Assembly (NCBI RefSeq): GCF_901447155.2
Contig: NZ_LR588415.1
Location: 1 to 44,883, forward strand
Length of the DNA: 44,883 bases
Reading direction: 5' to 3'
Origin: Peptoniphilus catoniae
Lineage (GTDB): Bacteria > Bacillota > Clostridia > Tissierellales > Peptoniphilaceae
This document shows, piece after piece, positions 37,119 through 44,883 of this stretch. Below the pieces are notes generated by a model that was given only the letters and a program-made list of their open reading frames with translations, did no database searches and was not told where the DNA came from. How positions within the stretch are numbered: the stretch's first letter is position 1; the number at the start of each line of letters is the position of its first letter. A program made the position numbers and the translations under genes.

Positions 37119-37143
37119 AGTAGAGTATGAAAGGTCTGATAAT

Positions 37144-38193
37144 ATGAGGACAAAAATTATAGATGTAAAAGATAATAAACTTGATACAGGGCAGCTTGAT
37201 CTTATAGCAGATGCCTTTAAAGAGGGAAAGCTTGTAGTATTTCCCACAGAAACCGTTTATGGACTTGGCGCTGATGGTTTTAATTCAGATGCTTGCAAAA
37301 AAATTTTTGAAGCTAAAGGAAGACCCGGTGATAATCCTTTAATACTTCATATAGCTTACATATCACAAATGGATGATCTCGTTTTGGATTTTCCTGACTT
37401 GGCAAAGACCTTGGCCGATGAATTTTGGCCGGGACCTCTGACTATGATTTTAAAAAGGTCAAAAAGGGTTCCTGATGCAGTTACTGCAGGTCTTGATACT
37501 GTCGCCATAAGAATGCCCTCTCATCCTATAGCTAGGGAAATTTTAAAGTATAGCGGACTTCCTATAGCGGCACCTTCGGCAAATCTTTCAGGTAAACCAT
37601 CACCAACAGCTTTTAAAAGAGTATTTGAAGATTTAAATGGTAAAGTTGATATAATAGTTGATGGAGGTCAGGCGGATTATGGTATAGAATCAACTGTAGT
37701 TGACTTGACTGTAAAGCCTCCTATGATTCTTAGACCGGGGGGAGTAACTCCTGAAGAGCTTAGAAAAATAATTCCGCAAATTGAAATTGACAATGCTGTA
37801 ATAGATGCTTCCGATAAAAGGGTGCCTAAGTCTCCGGGGCAAAAATATAAACACTATGCTCCTGAGGCGGAATGTTATACTTTTGCCGGGAGGCTTCCAA
37901 GTGTTGTGGCGGAAATTAACAGGAAAATTCAACAGGAGAAGGGCAAAAAAATTGCAGTTCTTGCTACTGATGAAACAGTAGAAGATTATAAGGGAGCCTA
38001 CATAGTTATTAATTTAGGCAGCAGAGAAAATTTAATAGAGGTAGCACATAATTTATTTGAAGCACTTAGGAAGTGCGATGATGAAAAGGTAGATTTAATA
38101 TATGCCGAAGGTTTTGAGCTTAGAGGTTTGGGCGTAGGTATTATGAACAGACTTTTAAAGGCATCCGGCGGTAGGGTTAAATTCGGTTTATAG
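37144..38193 (+). CDS. tsaC: L-threonylcarbamoyladenylate synthase (TsaC2/Sua5 type)
   Basis: A 349-residue enzyme that makes threonylcarbamoyl-AMP from threonine, bicarbonate and ATP for the t6A modification of tRNAs reading ANN codons. The N-terminal YrdC domain (about 12-205) has [26 protein letters not shown] and [13 protein letters not shown], which hold substrate and nucleotide. A C-terminal Sua5 domain (about 235-349) starts after the [14 protein letters not shown] linker, the signature of the long form. ATG with a modest AAAGG. It starts an apparent four-gene operon; genes are separated by only 8, 11 and 2 nt. Confidence 0.95.
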   Translation: MRTKIIDVKDNKLDTGQLDLIADAFKEGKLVVFPTETVYGLGADGFNSDACKKIFEAKGRPGDNPLILHIAYISQMDDLVLDFPDLAKTLADEFWPGPLTMILKRSKRVPDAVTAGLDTVAIRMPSHPIAREILKYSGLPIAAPSANLSGKPSPTAFKRVFEDLNGKVDIIVDGGQADYGIESTVVDLTVKPPMILRPGGVTPEELRKIIPQIEIDNAVIDASDKRVPKSPGQKYKHYAPEAECYTFAGRLPSVVAEINRKIQQEKGKKIAVLATDETVEDYKGAYIVINLGSRENLIEVAHNLFEALRKCDDEKVDLIYAEGFELRGLGVGIMNRLLKASGGRVKFGL

Positions 38194-38201
38194 GAGGAAA
38201 T

Positions 38202-38831
38202 ATGGGAAAAGTAGTAGTTATTGATCATCCTTTAATACAGCACAAACTTACAATTTTAAGAAGTATTCACACAAGCTCAATGGATTTTAGAAATTTGGTA
38301 ACTGAAATTTCAACTCTTATGTGTTATGAAGTAACAAGGGATTTGGAGCTTAGAGACATAGAGGTTGAAACTCCATTAGGCAAGTGTATGGGTAAGGAAA
38401 TTTCAGGAAAGAAAATAGGATTTGTACCTATATTAAGAGCAGGTCTTGGTATGGTTGATGGAGTTCTTAATGTGGTGCCCGGAGCAAGAGTGGGACATAT
38501 TGGAATGTATAGAGATCCGGAAACTTTTAAACCTGTAACTTATTATTGCAAGTTGCCTAAGGATGTAAATGAAAGGACTATGATTTTACTCGATCCAATG
38601 TTGGCAACAGGCGGTTCTTTAATTGCTGCAATTGACGAACTTAAAAAGAGAAATGTTTCAACTATTAAAGCTCTAAATATAATTGGAGCTCCTGAGGGAA
38701 TAGAAGCGGTTAAGAAGGCTCATCCTGATGTAGATGTATTTCTTGCCGGCATAGATGAAAGATTAAATGAACATAAGTATATAATACCCGGACTTGGAGA
38801 TGCAGGAGATAGATTGTTCGGAACTAAATAG
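38202..38831 (+). CDS. upp: Uracil phosphoribosyltransferase
   Basis: A 209-residue salvage enzyme that makes UMP from uracil and PRPP. The PRPP loop is [17 protein letters not shown] (about residues 127-143). The N-terminal [15 protein letters not shown], the mid [15 protein letters not shown] and the C-terminal uracil site [17 protein letters not shown] complete the family pattern. Length is typical. ATG with TAGGAGG, 8 nt after tsaC. Pyrimidine salvage may support the UDP-sugar demand of the next two genes, though the link is loose. Confidence 0.97.
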   Translation: MGKVVVIDHPLIQHKLTILRSIHTSSMDFRNLVTEISTLMCYEVTRDLELRDIEVETPLGKCMGKEISGKKIGFVPILRAGLGMVDGVLNVVPGARVGHIGMYRDPETFKPVTYYCKLPKDVNERTMILLDPMLATGGSLIAAIDELKKRNVSTIKALNIIGAPEGIEAVKKAHPDVDVFLAGIDERLNEHKYIIPGLGDAGDRLFGTK

Positions 38832-38842
38832 GAGGGGAACTT

Positions 38843-39871
38843 ATGAAGTTTTTCCATTATTCTATTTTTGTAGCGGCGATTTTGTCTTTGGTTTTTACTC
38901 CTCTTGCGAGGATTTTGGCAATTAAAACCGGTTTTGTGGATATACCTAAAGATAAGAGAAGAATGCACAAAAAGCCCATTCCTCTTTTGGGAGGCTTGGC
39001 TATTTATTTAGGAATTCTTATTCCTATATTTATCTTTATGGATTTATCCAAAGAGTTATGGGGTCTTATAATAGGATCTACATTAATATTTATCTCAGGT
39101 CTTATAGATGATAAAAGAGATTTAAGTCCCAAGGCTAAAATGGCATTTCAATTTGCAGGGGCAATTATATTGGTAGCCTCCGGATCAAGGGTTGAATTTT
39201 TCACCAACCCCTTTAAATTTGGAGAGTCTGTAATATTTTTAAAGATATTTTCAATACCGGCCACTATTTTTTGGGTGGTGGGAATTACAAATACTGTAAA
39301 CTTAATTGACGGTCTTGACGGTTTGGCAGCAGGAGTCTCTGCAATTAGTGCACTTTCCTTAATGATTATTGCAAAAGAATTGGGTTATAATGACATATCC
39401 CTTTTAGCAGGACTTGTTGCAGGAGCTTGCTTAGGATTTTTACCCTATAACTTTAATCCTGCAAAAATATTTATGGGAGATGCGGGAGCCTTGTTTTTAG
39501 GATTTGTACTTTCATATATATCCATAGAAGGAGTTATGAAATCAGCTGCAGCTCTTACTATTTTTGTTCCGGTTTTAATACTGGGAGTACCTGTATTTGA
39601 CACTACCTTTGCCATGATTAGAAGAAAAATTAACGGCAAAAGCATGGTATCTGCTGATAAGGGTCATTTACACCATAGACTATTAAGACTTGGACTTAGT
39701 CAAAGACAAACTGTGATGATACTATATCTAATATCGATAATTTTTGGTATTTTAGCCAATCTAGTGTCAACTGTAAATGCAAAAATAGGACTTTTTATAT
39801 CAGTTTTAGTAGTAATTGCCACAATAGTTTTGGCATTTATTTTCGGCATGTTTAAATCTAAGGAGGAATAA
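38843..39871 (+). CDS. tagO: Polyprenyl-phosphate GlcNAc-1-phosphate transferase (TagO/WecA)
   Basis: A 342-residue membrane protein with about eleven helices of the MraY/WecA family. It transfers GlcNAc-1-phosphate from UDP-GlcNAc to undecaprenyl phosphate, starting wall teichoic acid or another surface glycan. Signature loops are present: [30 protein letters not shown] with the catalytic aspartates, [12 protein letters not shown] and the histidine-rich [13 protein letters not shown] typical of WecA/TagO rather than MraY. ATG with GGAGGGG. It is 2 nt before wecB and works with the LCP transferase at 15670 and UppP at 7582 in the same lipid-carrier cycle. Confidence 0.94.
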   Translation: MKFFHYSIFVAAILSLVFTPLARILAIKTGFVDIPKDKRRMHKKPIPLLGGLAIYLGILIPIFIFMDLSKELWGLIIGSTLIFISGLIDDKRDLSPKAKMAFQFAGAIILVASGSRVEFFTNPFKFGESVIFLKIFSIPATIFWVVGITNTVNLIDGLDGLAAGVSAISALSLMIIAKELGYNDISLLAGLVAGACLGFLPYNFNPAKIFMGDAGALFLGFVLSYISIEGVMKSAAALTIFVPVLILGVPVFDTTFAMIRRKINGKSMVSADKGHLHHRLLRLGLSQRQTVMILYLISIIFGILANLVSTVNAKIGLFISVLVVIATIVLAFIFGMFKSKEE

Positions 39872-39873
39872 GA

Positions 39874-40983
39874 TTGAAGGTAATGTGCGTCTTCGGTACA
39901 AGACCCGAGGCTATAAAAATGGCTCCTGTGGTATTGGAACTAAAGAGCCGTAAAAATATAGATACAATTGTAACTGTTACAGCACAACACAGAGAAATGC
40001 TGGATCAGGTTCTAAGAATTTTTGATATAGCACCTGATTATGATTTGAATATATTTAAAAAAGGACAAAGCCTAAGCGAAATAACTATAAATTCTCTAAA
40101 AGGTCTTGAGGATGTTATTGAAAAGGAAAAGCCGGATGTTCTTTTAGTACAGGGGGATACAACAACTGTATTTTCAGGAGCCTTGGCAGCTTTTTACAAA
40201 AAAGTAAAAATAGGTCATATAGAAGCCGGCCTAAGATCAGATAATCTTTACTCACCGTATCCGGAAGAGGCAAATAGAAGACTTACAAGTGTACTTTCAA
40301 ACTTTCACTTTGCTCCTACAAAATCAAATAAAGAAAATCTTTTAAAAGAAGGCTATGACGAGAAAAATATTTACATAACCGGAAACACTGTAATAGATGC
40401 TTTAAAGTACGCAACGTCTAAGGATTATGAATTTGACGAAAAAATTCTAAATGATTTGGACTATGAAAAAAACAGGGTAATACTTTTAACCTCTCATAGA
40501 AGAGAAAATTTAGGAGAACCCATGGAAAATATTTTTAGAGCTGTAAATGATGTAGTTAATGAATATGAAGATGTAGAAGTGGTATTTCCCGTTCACCTTA
40601 ATCCTAAGGTAAGGGAAGTTGCAAAAAAAGTATTTGATAAAAATGAAAAGGTTCATTTAATAGAACCTCTAGACTATCTTCCCTTTTCAAATCTTATGAA
40701 AAAGGTTTATCTGGTAGTTACCGATTCAGGTGGAATCCAAGAGGAGGCACCTGCCCTAGGAAAGCCTGTAATAGTTGTAAGGGAAGAAACTGAAAGGATG
40801 GAAGGCGTAGAGGCAAATACTGCTGTTCTTGTAGGATCTGATTATAATAAGATTTACAAAAATTTAAAGGATCTTTTAGACAATAAGGACAAGTATCATG
40901 AAATGGCTCATGCAGTTAACCCTTATGGGGATGGAAAAGCAGCTAAAAAAATTATTGATATTCTTGAAAAAGAATTAGGATAA
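39874..40983 (+). CDS. wecB: UDP-N-acetylglucosamine 2-epimerase (non-hydrolysing)
   Basis: A 369-residue enzyme that converts UDP-GlcNAc to UDP-ManNAc. Conserved segments are FGTRPEAIKMAPV (7-19), TAQHREMLDQ, QGDTTTVFSGALAAFY, GHIEAGLRS, TSHRRENLGEP and TDSGGIQEEAP, including the active-site Asp, Glu and His residues. UDP-ManNAc serves teichoic acid linkage units or capsule. The start is TTG at 39874, seven bases after AAGGAGG. The next gene lies 440 nt on; a terminator follows wecB. Confidence 0.96.
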   Translation: MKVMCVFGTRPEAIKMAPVVLELKSRKNIDTIVTVTAQHREMLDQVLRIFDIAPDYDLNIFKKGQSLSEITINSLKGLEDVIEKEKPDVLLVQGDTTTVFSGALAAFYKKVKIGHIEAGLRSDNLYSPYPEEANRRLTSVLSNFHFAPTKSNKENLLKEGYDEKNIYITGNTVIDALKYATSKDYEFDEKILNDLDYEKNRVILLTSHRRENLGEPMENIFRAVNDVVNEYEDVEVVFPVHLNPKVREVAKKVFDKNEKVHLIEPLDYLPFSNLMKKVYLVVTDSGGIQEEAPALGKPVIVVREETERMEGVEANTAVLVGSDYNKIYKNLKDLLDNKDKYHEMAHAVNPYGDGKAAKKIIDILEKELG

Positions 40984-41008
40984 ATTTTATTAAAAAATAT
41001 ATGTTGTA

Positions 41009-41041
41009 AAAATTCTCGGATATACCGAGAATTTTTTTTGA
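41009..41041 (+). terminator. Terminator of tsaC-upp-tagO-wecB
   Basis: AATTCTCGG (41011-41019), loop ATATA, CCGAGAATT (41025-41033) and a T run follow wecB closely. Confidence 0.88.
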
Positions 41042-41225
41042 ACAAATTTTCGTCTATTTAATATCTAATTTAAAATAAAAATTAAAAATTTACTAAAGGT
41101 CAAATAAAAAATAAAAAAATCATGTAATAAGGGTAAAGCTTAGTTAAAAATAGCAGGTTTTTTAGAATTTTAAATTAAAATAATATATTTTTATGATATA
41201 GTTAGGTAAGAAAACCTAATAATAG

Positions 41226-41254
41226 TTGATTATATATTGATTTCTTTATATAAT
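41226..41254 (+). promoter_or_regulatory. Promoter of thl-crt-hbd
   Basis: TTGATT (41226-41231), a 17-nt spacer and TATAAT (41249-41254) form a good vegetative promoter, giving a long leader of about 160 nt before thl. Confidence 0.75.
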
Positions 41255-41262
41255 ATTCATAG

Positions 41263-41293
41263 GTGGAAAAGGTTTCATAGAATGGAATTAAAG
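41263..41293 (+). promoter_or_regulatory. Operator-like palindrome in the thl leader
   Basis: GTGGAAAAGGTTTCAT (41263-41278) begins 8 nt after the -10 element and aligns at 13 of 16 bases with both the gcd and acyl-CoA dehydrogenase leader sites. Together with the following bases to 41293 it matches the gcd leader (27157-27187) at 26 of 31 positions. Confidence 0.6.
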
Positions 41294-41424
41294 CTAAAAT
41301 CTTTAATCTGCCAAATATTTTTAGTATGAATTAAAAATTTAGCATCAAAATAGAGTCTTATTTGCGACTTTATAGCTGCTTAATTTTAAATTAAAAAAGT
41401 TTTAAACAATTCAAGGAGGTTTAT

Positions 41425-42609
41425 ATGGAAAACATAGTTATAGCTAGTGCTGCAAGAACTGCGGTAGGATCTTTCGGTGGTGTCTTTAAAAGCGTAAGTG
41501 CTTTGGAACTTGGCGTTGTCGCAGCTAAAGAAGCAATTAATAGAGCGGGAATCGATTCTTCAGAAATCGACGAGGTAATTATAGGCAACGTATTACAAGC
41601 TGGTCTTGGACAAAATATTGCAAGACAGGTTTCAATTCATTCAGGAATACCACAAGAAGTACCGGCAATGACTATTAACAAGGTTTGCGGATCAGGACTT
41701 AGAGCTGTATCTCTTGGAGCTCAAATTATTAAAGCTGGAGATGCGGAAGTTGTACTTTGCGGTGGAACAGAATCAATGTCTCAAGCACCTTTCTTACTTG
41801 ATAAATCAAGATGGGGCTATAGAATGGGAGACGGCAAGATTATAGACGAAATGATTAAAGACGGTCTATGGGACGCTTTCTATAATTATCATATGGGTAT
41901 TACGGCTGAAAATATATCTGAAAAATTCGGCATAACAAGAGAAGAACAAGATCATCTTGCTACAACATCACAAAACAGAGCATCAAAGGCAAGAGCTGAA
42001 GGTGTATTTGATGAAGAAATTGTACCGGTTGAAGTTAAAGACAGAAAGGGCAATGTTACAGTAGTAGATAAGGATGAATTTATCAGAGATGGAGTAACTG
42101 AAGAAAACCTTGCAAAACTTAGACCGGCCTTTAAGAGAGACGGCGGTACAGTAACAGCAGGAAACGCATCAGGTATTAATGATGGAGCTGCTATGCTTGT
42201 TATTATGACTGAATCAAAGGCAAAAGAACTTGGAATTAAGCCTCTTGCTACAATAGTTTCCTACGCATCAGCAGGTGTTGACCCACAAATCATGGGAACA
42301 GGACCTATACCTTCATCAAGGAAGGCTGCAAAAAAAGCCGGAATTGAAATTAAAGATATAGATTTAATTGAAGCTAACGAAGCTTTTGCAGCACAAGCTT
42401 GTGAAGTTGCGAAAGAACTTGAACTTGATATGAATAAGGTAAATGTTAACGGTGGAGCAATTGCAATAGGTCACCCTATAGGAGCAAGTGGAGCTAGAAT
42501 TCTTACAACACTACTATATGAAATGAAGAGAAGGGACTCTAAAACAGGTCTTGCAACTTTATGTATAGGTGGAGGACAAGGAACAGCTTTAATAGTAAAA
42601 AGGGACTAA
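41425..42609 (+). CDS. thl: Acetyl-CoA C-acetyltransferase (thiolase)
   Basis: A 394-residue biosynthetic thiolase that joins two acetyl-CoA to acetoacetyl-CoA. The nucleophile C88 sits in [12 protein letters not shown]. The C-terminal [10 protein letters not shown] (histidine near 350) and [12 protein letters not shown] (cysteine near 380) give the other catalytic residues, and NEAFAAQA is present. Length is standard. ATG with AAGGAGG. First gene of thl-crt-hbd, which supplies crotonyl-CoA from acetyl-CoA; crotonyl-CoA is also the product of the glutaconyl-CoA decarboxylase, so the two routes meet there. Confidence 0.97.
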   Translation: MENIVIASAARTAVGSFGGVFKSVSALELGVVAAKEAINRAGIDSSEIDEVIIGNVLQAGLGQNIARQVSIHSGIPQEVPAMTINKVCGSGLRAVSLGAQIIKAGDAEVVLCGGTESMSQAPFLLDKSRWGYRMGDGKIIDEMIKDGLWDAFYNYHMGITAENISEKFGITREEQDHLATTSQNRASKARAEGVFDEEIVPVEVKDRKGNVTVVDKDEFIRDGVTEENLAKLRPAFKRDGGTVTAGNASGINDGAAMLVIMTESKAKELGIKPLATIVSYASAGVDPQIMGTGPIPSSRKAAKKAGIEIKDIDLIEANEAFAAQACEVAKELELDMNKVNVNGGAIAIGHPIGASGARILTTLLYEMKRRDSKTGLATLCIGGGQGTALIVKRD

Positions 42610-42618
42610 GAGATAGAT

Positions 42619-43392
42619 ATGGATTATAGATATTTACAAGTTGAGGCAAAAGACCATATAGCTATAGTCACAATAAATAAAGAAAAAAGCTTAAACGCTT
42701 TAAACACCGAGCTTATTAAAGAGCTTAGAGATTGTTTTTTAAGCCTTGAAAAAGATGAAGATACCTTTTCTATAATAATTACGGGAAAAAGCAAGGCTTT
42801 TGTAGCCGGAGCCGACATATCTGAAATGGTTAATTTAACTTCGGAGGAAGCCTTTGAGTTTTCAAAATTCGGAAATGAAACTTTTCTTATAATAGAATCT
42901 ATAAATAAACCTGTAATAGCTGCAGTAAACGGTTTCGCTTTAGGTGGAGGCTGTGAGCTTGCTCTTGCGTGTGATATAAGGATTGCATCTTACAAGGCTA
43001 AATTCGGTCAACCGGAAGTAGGTCTTGGAATAACTCCGGGTTTTGGAGGAACTCAAAGACTTGCCAGAGAAATAGGACAGGCCCGCGCCAAGGAGCTTAT
43101 TTATACAGGTAAGGTTATATCAGCAGAAGAAGCGTATAAAATAGGTCTTGTTAATAAACTTGTTGACCCTGACGAATTAATGAATGAAGCCATAGAAATG
43201 GCAGAAGCTATAAATAAAAATTCCAAGGTAGCTGTTGCATATTCCAAAAGAGCAATAAGAGAGGGACTACAGACAAGTATAGAAGAAGGCGTAAAAATAG
43301 AAGAGGAAAGCTTCAAGGAATGTTTTAATGCACAGGACCAAAAAATAGGCATGGAAGCGTTTTTAGAAAGAAGAAAACCAAACTTTAAATAG
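42619..43392 (+). CDS. crt: Enoyl-CoA hydratase / 3-hydroxybutyryl-CoA dehydratase (crotonase)
   Basis: A 257-residue crotonase that interconverts 3-hydroxybutyryl-CoA and crotonyl-CoA. The oxyanion-hole segments are [11 protein letters not shown] (about 58-68) and [17 protein letters not shown] (about 104-120), with the catalytic glutamates in GGGCELA and [20 protein letters not shown]. The C-terminal trimerisation region is complete. The ribosome binding site is weak (AAGAGATAG), so its translation may depend on thl, which ends 9 nt before. It is 16 nt before hbd. Confidence 0.96.
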   Translation: MDYRYLQVEAKDHIAIVTINKEKSLNALNTELIKELRDCFLSLEKDEDTFSIIITGKSKAFVAGADISEMVNLTSEEAFEFSKFGNETFLIIESINKPVIAAVNGFALGGGCELALACDIRIASYKAKFGQPEVGLGITPGFGGTQRLAREIGQARAKELIYTGKVISAEEAYKIGLVNKLVDPDELMNEAIEMAEAINKNSKVAVAYSKRAIREGLQTSIEEGVKIEEESFKECFNAQDQKIGMEAFLERRKPNFK

Positions 43393-43408
43393 TAGAGGAG
43401 GATATATA

Positions 43409-44257
43409 ATGAAAATAGGAGTAATAGGATCCGGAACCATGGGTTCAGGAGTTGTACAGGTTGTGGCTCAATACCACGATGTAATACTAAAAAGTAGAAA
43501 TCTTACAGATGAAAAAATAGCATCTATAAAGGGAAAGATTTCAAAAGGATATGCAAGAAACGTATCTAAGGGTAGAATGGAACAAGCGGCTATGGACGAA
43601 GCCATGGCACGTATCAGCATAACTGAAGAATTTAAAGATATGGCTGATTGCGACATTATTATTGAAGCTGCAACAGAAGATCCTAAGGTAAAAAAAGAAT
43701 ATCTTGCAGAACTTGATGAACTTTGCAAAAAAGAAACCATTCTTGCAACAAACACATCATCATTAAGTATTACAGATATAGCTACAGCAACTAAACGTCC
43801 TGATAAGGTTATAGGAATGCACTTCTTCAATCCGGTTCCGGCTATGAAACTTATAGAAATTATAGATGGAATTAATACCAGTGAAGAGACAGTAAAGGCT
43901 ATCCTTGATCTTACAGAAGAAATCGGAAAAACTCCTGTAAAAGTTGCAGAAGCTCCGGGATTTGTAGTAAACCGTATTCTTATTCCTATGGTAAACGAAG
44001 CAATAGGAATATACTCAGAAGGCCTTGCATCAGCTGAAGATATAGACACAGCTATGAAACTAGGCGCAAATCACCCTATAGGACCTTTGGCTTTAGGAGA
44101 TTTAATAGGACTTGATGTATGTCTTGCAATTATGGATGTACTATATAGTGAATTTGGAGACAGTAAGTATCGCGCACATCCACTTCTACGTAAAATGGTT
44201 CGTGGGGGACTTCTTGGAAGAAAAACAGGTAAGGGCTTCTACGATTACTCCAAATAA
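43409..44257 (+). CDS. hbd: 3-hydroxybutyryl-CoA dehydrogenase
   Basis: A 282-residue NAD(P)-dependent enzyme that reduces acetoacetyl-CoA to 3-hydroxybutyryl-CoA. The N-terminal Rossmann motif is [11 protein letters not shown] (4-14). The catalytic histidine is in [15 protein letters not shown] (near residue 138) with its glutamate partner in the same segment. [18 protein letters not shown] and [18 protein letters not shown] mark the C-terminal helical domain. Length matches clostridial Hbd. ATG with GAGGAGG. Last gene before a large hairpin terminator. Confidence 0.97.
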   Translation: MKIGVIGSGTMGSGVVQVVAQYHDVILKSRNLTDEKIASIKGKISKGYARNVSKGRMEQAAMDEAMARISITEEFKDMADCDIIIEAATEDPKVKKEYLAELDELCKKETILATNTSSLSITDIATATKRPDKVIGMHFFNPVPAMKLIEIIDGINTSEETVKAILDLTEEIGKTPVKVAEAPGFVVNRILIPMVNEAIGIYSEGLASAEDIDTAMKLGANHPIGPLALGDLIGLDVCLAIMDVLYSEFGDSKYRAHPLLRKMVRGGLLGRKTGKGFYDYSK

Positions 44258-44370
44258 TTTAAAGGACGAAAATTTTTTGTAAAATCCTTTTCACAAAGAT
44301 TTTGTCTAATAGAAGAGGAAATATAGAAGCACAATACTAGTCTAAAAATCGTCAAATATATTAAAGGAAA

Positions 44371-44432
44371 ATGTACCTTGAAAAATAAAACTTGACTGAC
44401 AGGTGATAGTTTTATCAAGGTGCATTTTTTAT
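44371..44432 (+). terminator. Bipartite hairpin terminator of thl-crt-hbd
   Basis: ATGTACCTTG (44371-44380) pairs with CAAGGTGCAT (44416-44425), one G-T pair. An inner stem AAAACT/AGTTTT continues it, and TTTTTT follows. It lies 110 nt after the hbd stop. Confidence 0.75.
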
Positions 44433-44663
44433 TTATTGTAGAAATTTGTAATTTACAGGGTATATAAGTAATGAGGTCATTAATTTAATTTTTAAAATTG
44501 AGGAATATCTTTTATTATAGGCAAAAAAAGCAAGGAAATGTTTTTGTTAAAAAACTTTAACTTGCTAACTTATTAGATGTTTTTAAGACTAGAAATCGAT
44601 ATCATCAAGACACCGATGAAAAAGATTTCATTAAAAATTTTTAAAAATGTAAGGGGGAAACAA
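44433..44663. other. Leader region of the acyl-CoA dehydrogenase gene
   Basis: No coding frame is seen. A nested inverted repeat lies at 44529-44566 (AGCAAG/CTTGCT outside, GTTAAA/TTTAAC inside). TATCAT at 44600-44605 is a possible -10 element without a good -35. The operator-like palindrome is at 44616-44631 and a strong AAGGGGG precedes the start codon. Confidence 0.5.
44616..44631 (+). promoter_or_regulatory. Operator-like palindrome before the acyl-CoA dehydrogenase gene
   Basis: ATGAAAAAGATTTCAT has perfect ATGAAA/TTTCAT arms and matches the gcd leader palindrome at 15 of 16 bases. It begins 10 nt after a possible -10 element (TATCAT), the same distance as in the gcd leader. Confidence 0.6.
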
Positions 44664-44883
44664 ATGGATTTCGGATTTAACGAAGAATATAAAATGATAC
44701 AAAAGATCTACAGAGACTTTGCAGAAAAAGAAATAAAACCACTAGCAGAAGAAATAGACGAAGAAGAAAGATTTCCAAGAGAAAGCGTAGAAAAGATGGC
44801 AGAACAAGGAATGCTTGGAATACCATGGCCAGAAGAATACGAAGGAGAAGAAGGAGACTACCTAACCTACGTAATAGCAGTAG
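44664..44883 (+). CDS. Acyl-CoA (butyryl-CoA) dehydrogenase, 5' part only
   Basis: The first 73 codons of an acyl-CoA dehydrogenase; the gene continues past the window. The visible N-terminal helical domain (MDFGFNEEYKMIQKIYRDFA, then EIKPLAEEID, EERFPRE, AEQGMLGIPWPEEYEGEEGD) is typical of short-chain and butyryl-CoA dehydrogenases. Its position after thl-crt-hbd suggests Bcd, which reduces crotonyl-CoA to butyryl-CoA, usually bifurcating electrons with EtfAB. Neither the active-site glutamate nor any etf gene is inside the window, so the substrate is inferred. Codons are strongly biased to A- and C-ending forms, unlike the genes before it, suggesting very high expression. ATG with AAGGGGG. 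Confidence 0.88.
   Translation, partial: MDFGFNEEYKMIQKIYRDFAEKEIKPLAEEIDEEERFPRESVEKMAEQGMLGIPWPEEYEGEEGDYLTYVIAV

Larger units (their letters stand above)
41042..41424. other. AT-rich leader region before thl
   Basis: The first 180 nt after the wecB terminator are AT-rich with no visible gene. A promoter lies at 41226-41254 and an operator-like site at 41263-41293. A leader of about 160 nt then reaches the thl start. It contains a 15-codon open frame (41282-41329) with no ribosome binding site. I recognise no riboswitch. Confidence 0.6.

Noticed and set aside
41282-41329. 15-codon leader peptide in the thl leader
   Set aside because: No ribosome binding site and no amino-acid run suggesting attenuation; the shared ATGGAATTAAAG is better explained as part of the repeated DNA element.
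43468-44049. Long minus-strand frame (193 codons) inside hbd
   Set aside because: It is antisense to a clear gene. Its Ser/Ile-rich composition is what the reverse complement of a coding strand gives, and no start signal is present.
44544-44563. Rex-like site TTGTTAA...TTAAC before the acyl-CoA dehydrogenase gene
   Set aside because: Clostridial Rex sites (TTGTTAANNNNTTAACAA) need four bases between the arms; here there are six and the right arm is incomplete. Kept only as a nested inverted repeat.

Overview
The window is low-GC DNA from an anaerobic Firmicute. The gene set points to the Peptoniphilaceae (Peptoniphilus-like, formerly Clostridiales Family XI): a complete 2-hydroxyglutarate-type glutamate fermentation module, butyrate-pathway genes, a V-type ATPase with a sodium-type c-ring, a membrane pyrophosphatase and Gram-positive housekeeping clusters. 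The genus is inferred from gene content only. I see no insertion sequence, prophage, CRISPR array or tRNA gene.

Layout. 11-127 holds a 5S rRNA and its terminator, the end of an rRNA operon. 501-1561 (minus) is an iron-responsive DUF3793-flavodoxin pair behind two Fur-box-like sites. 1944-2744 (minus) is an IclR-family regulator with an inverted repeat across its own promoter. 2886-8442 is the conserved yybS-gdpP-rplI-dnaB cluster plus uppP. 8597-11021 carries an aromatic-lyase-family protein that lacks the MIO triad and an omega-amidase-like nitrilase. 11108-13416 is secG-hppA. 13785-16707 has an EamA transporter, a cytidylate-kinase-like protein, a BofA-like protein and an LCP protein. 16968-25468 is a nine-gene V-type ATPase operon (H-I-K-E-C-F-A-B-D). 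25669-26834 (minus) has a DUF1858 protein and a secreted stalk-domain protein. 27203-36248 encodes sodium-pumping glutaconyl-CoA decarboxylase, glutaconate CoA-transferase and 2-hydroxyglutaryl-CoA dehydratase with its activator. 36396-36989 (minus) is a BspA-type leucine-rich-repeat protein. 37144-40983 is tsaC-upp-tagO-wecB. 41425-44883 is thl-crt-hbd followed by the start of an acyl-CoA dehydrogenase gene that runs off the window.

How it fits together. Glutamate carbon would pass through 2-hydroxyglutarate (dehydrogenase not in this window), glutaconyl-CoA (GctAB, HgdCAB) and crotonyl-CoA (GcdABCD, which exports Na+) to butyryl-CoA, with Thl, Crt and Hbd handling the C4 acyl-CoA intermediates. 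The V-ATPase c subunit has every sodium ligand of the Enterococcus hirae ring, and the pyrophosphatase has the K+-dependent signature, so the window encodes three devices that may share one sodium circuit.

Main observations. (1) The HutH-like protein has an exact three-residue gap where Ala-Ser-Gly should form the MIO cofactor, with further active-site substitutions. (2) A 16-bp palindrome, approximately RTGRAAWAGRTTTCAT, lies just downstream of the -10 element of three separate transcription units (gcd, thl, acyl-CoA dehydrogenase), suggesting one regulator of the glutamate-to-butyrate route; the IclR-family protein here is a candidate. (3) The DUF3793 gene appears to start at an ATT codon behind a strong ribosome binding site. 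All statements rest on reading the sequence; no database search was run.
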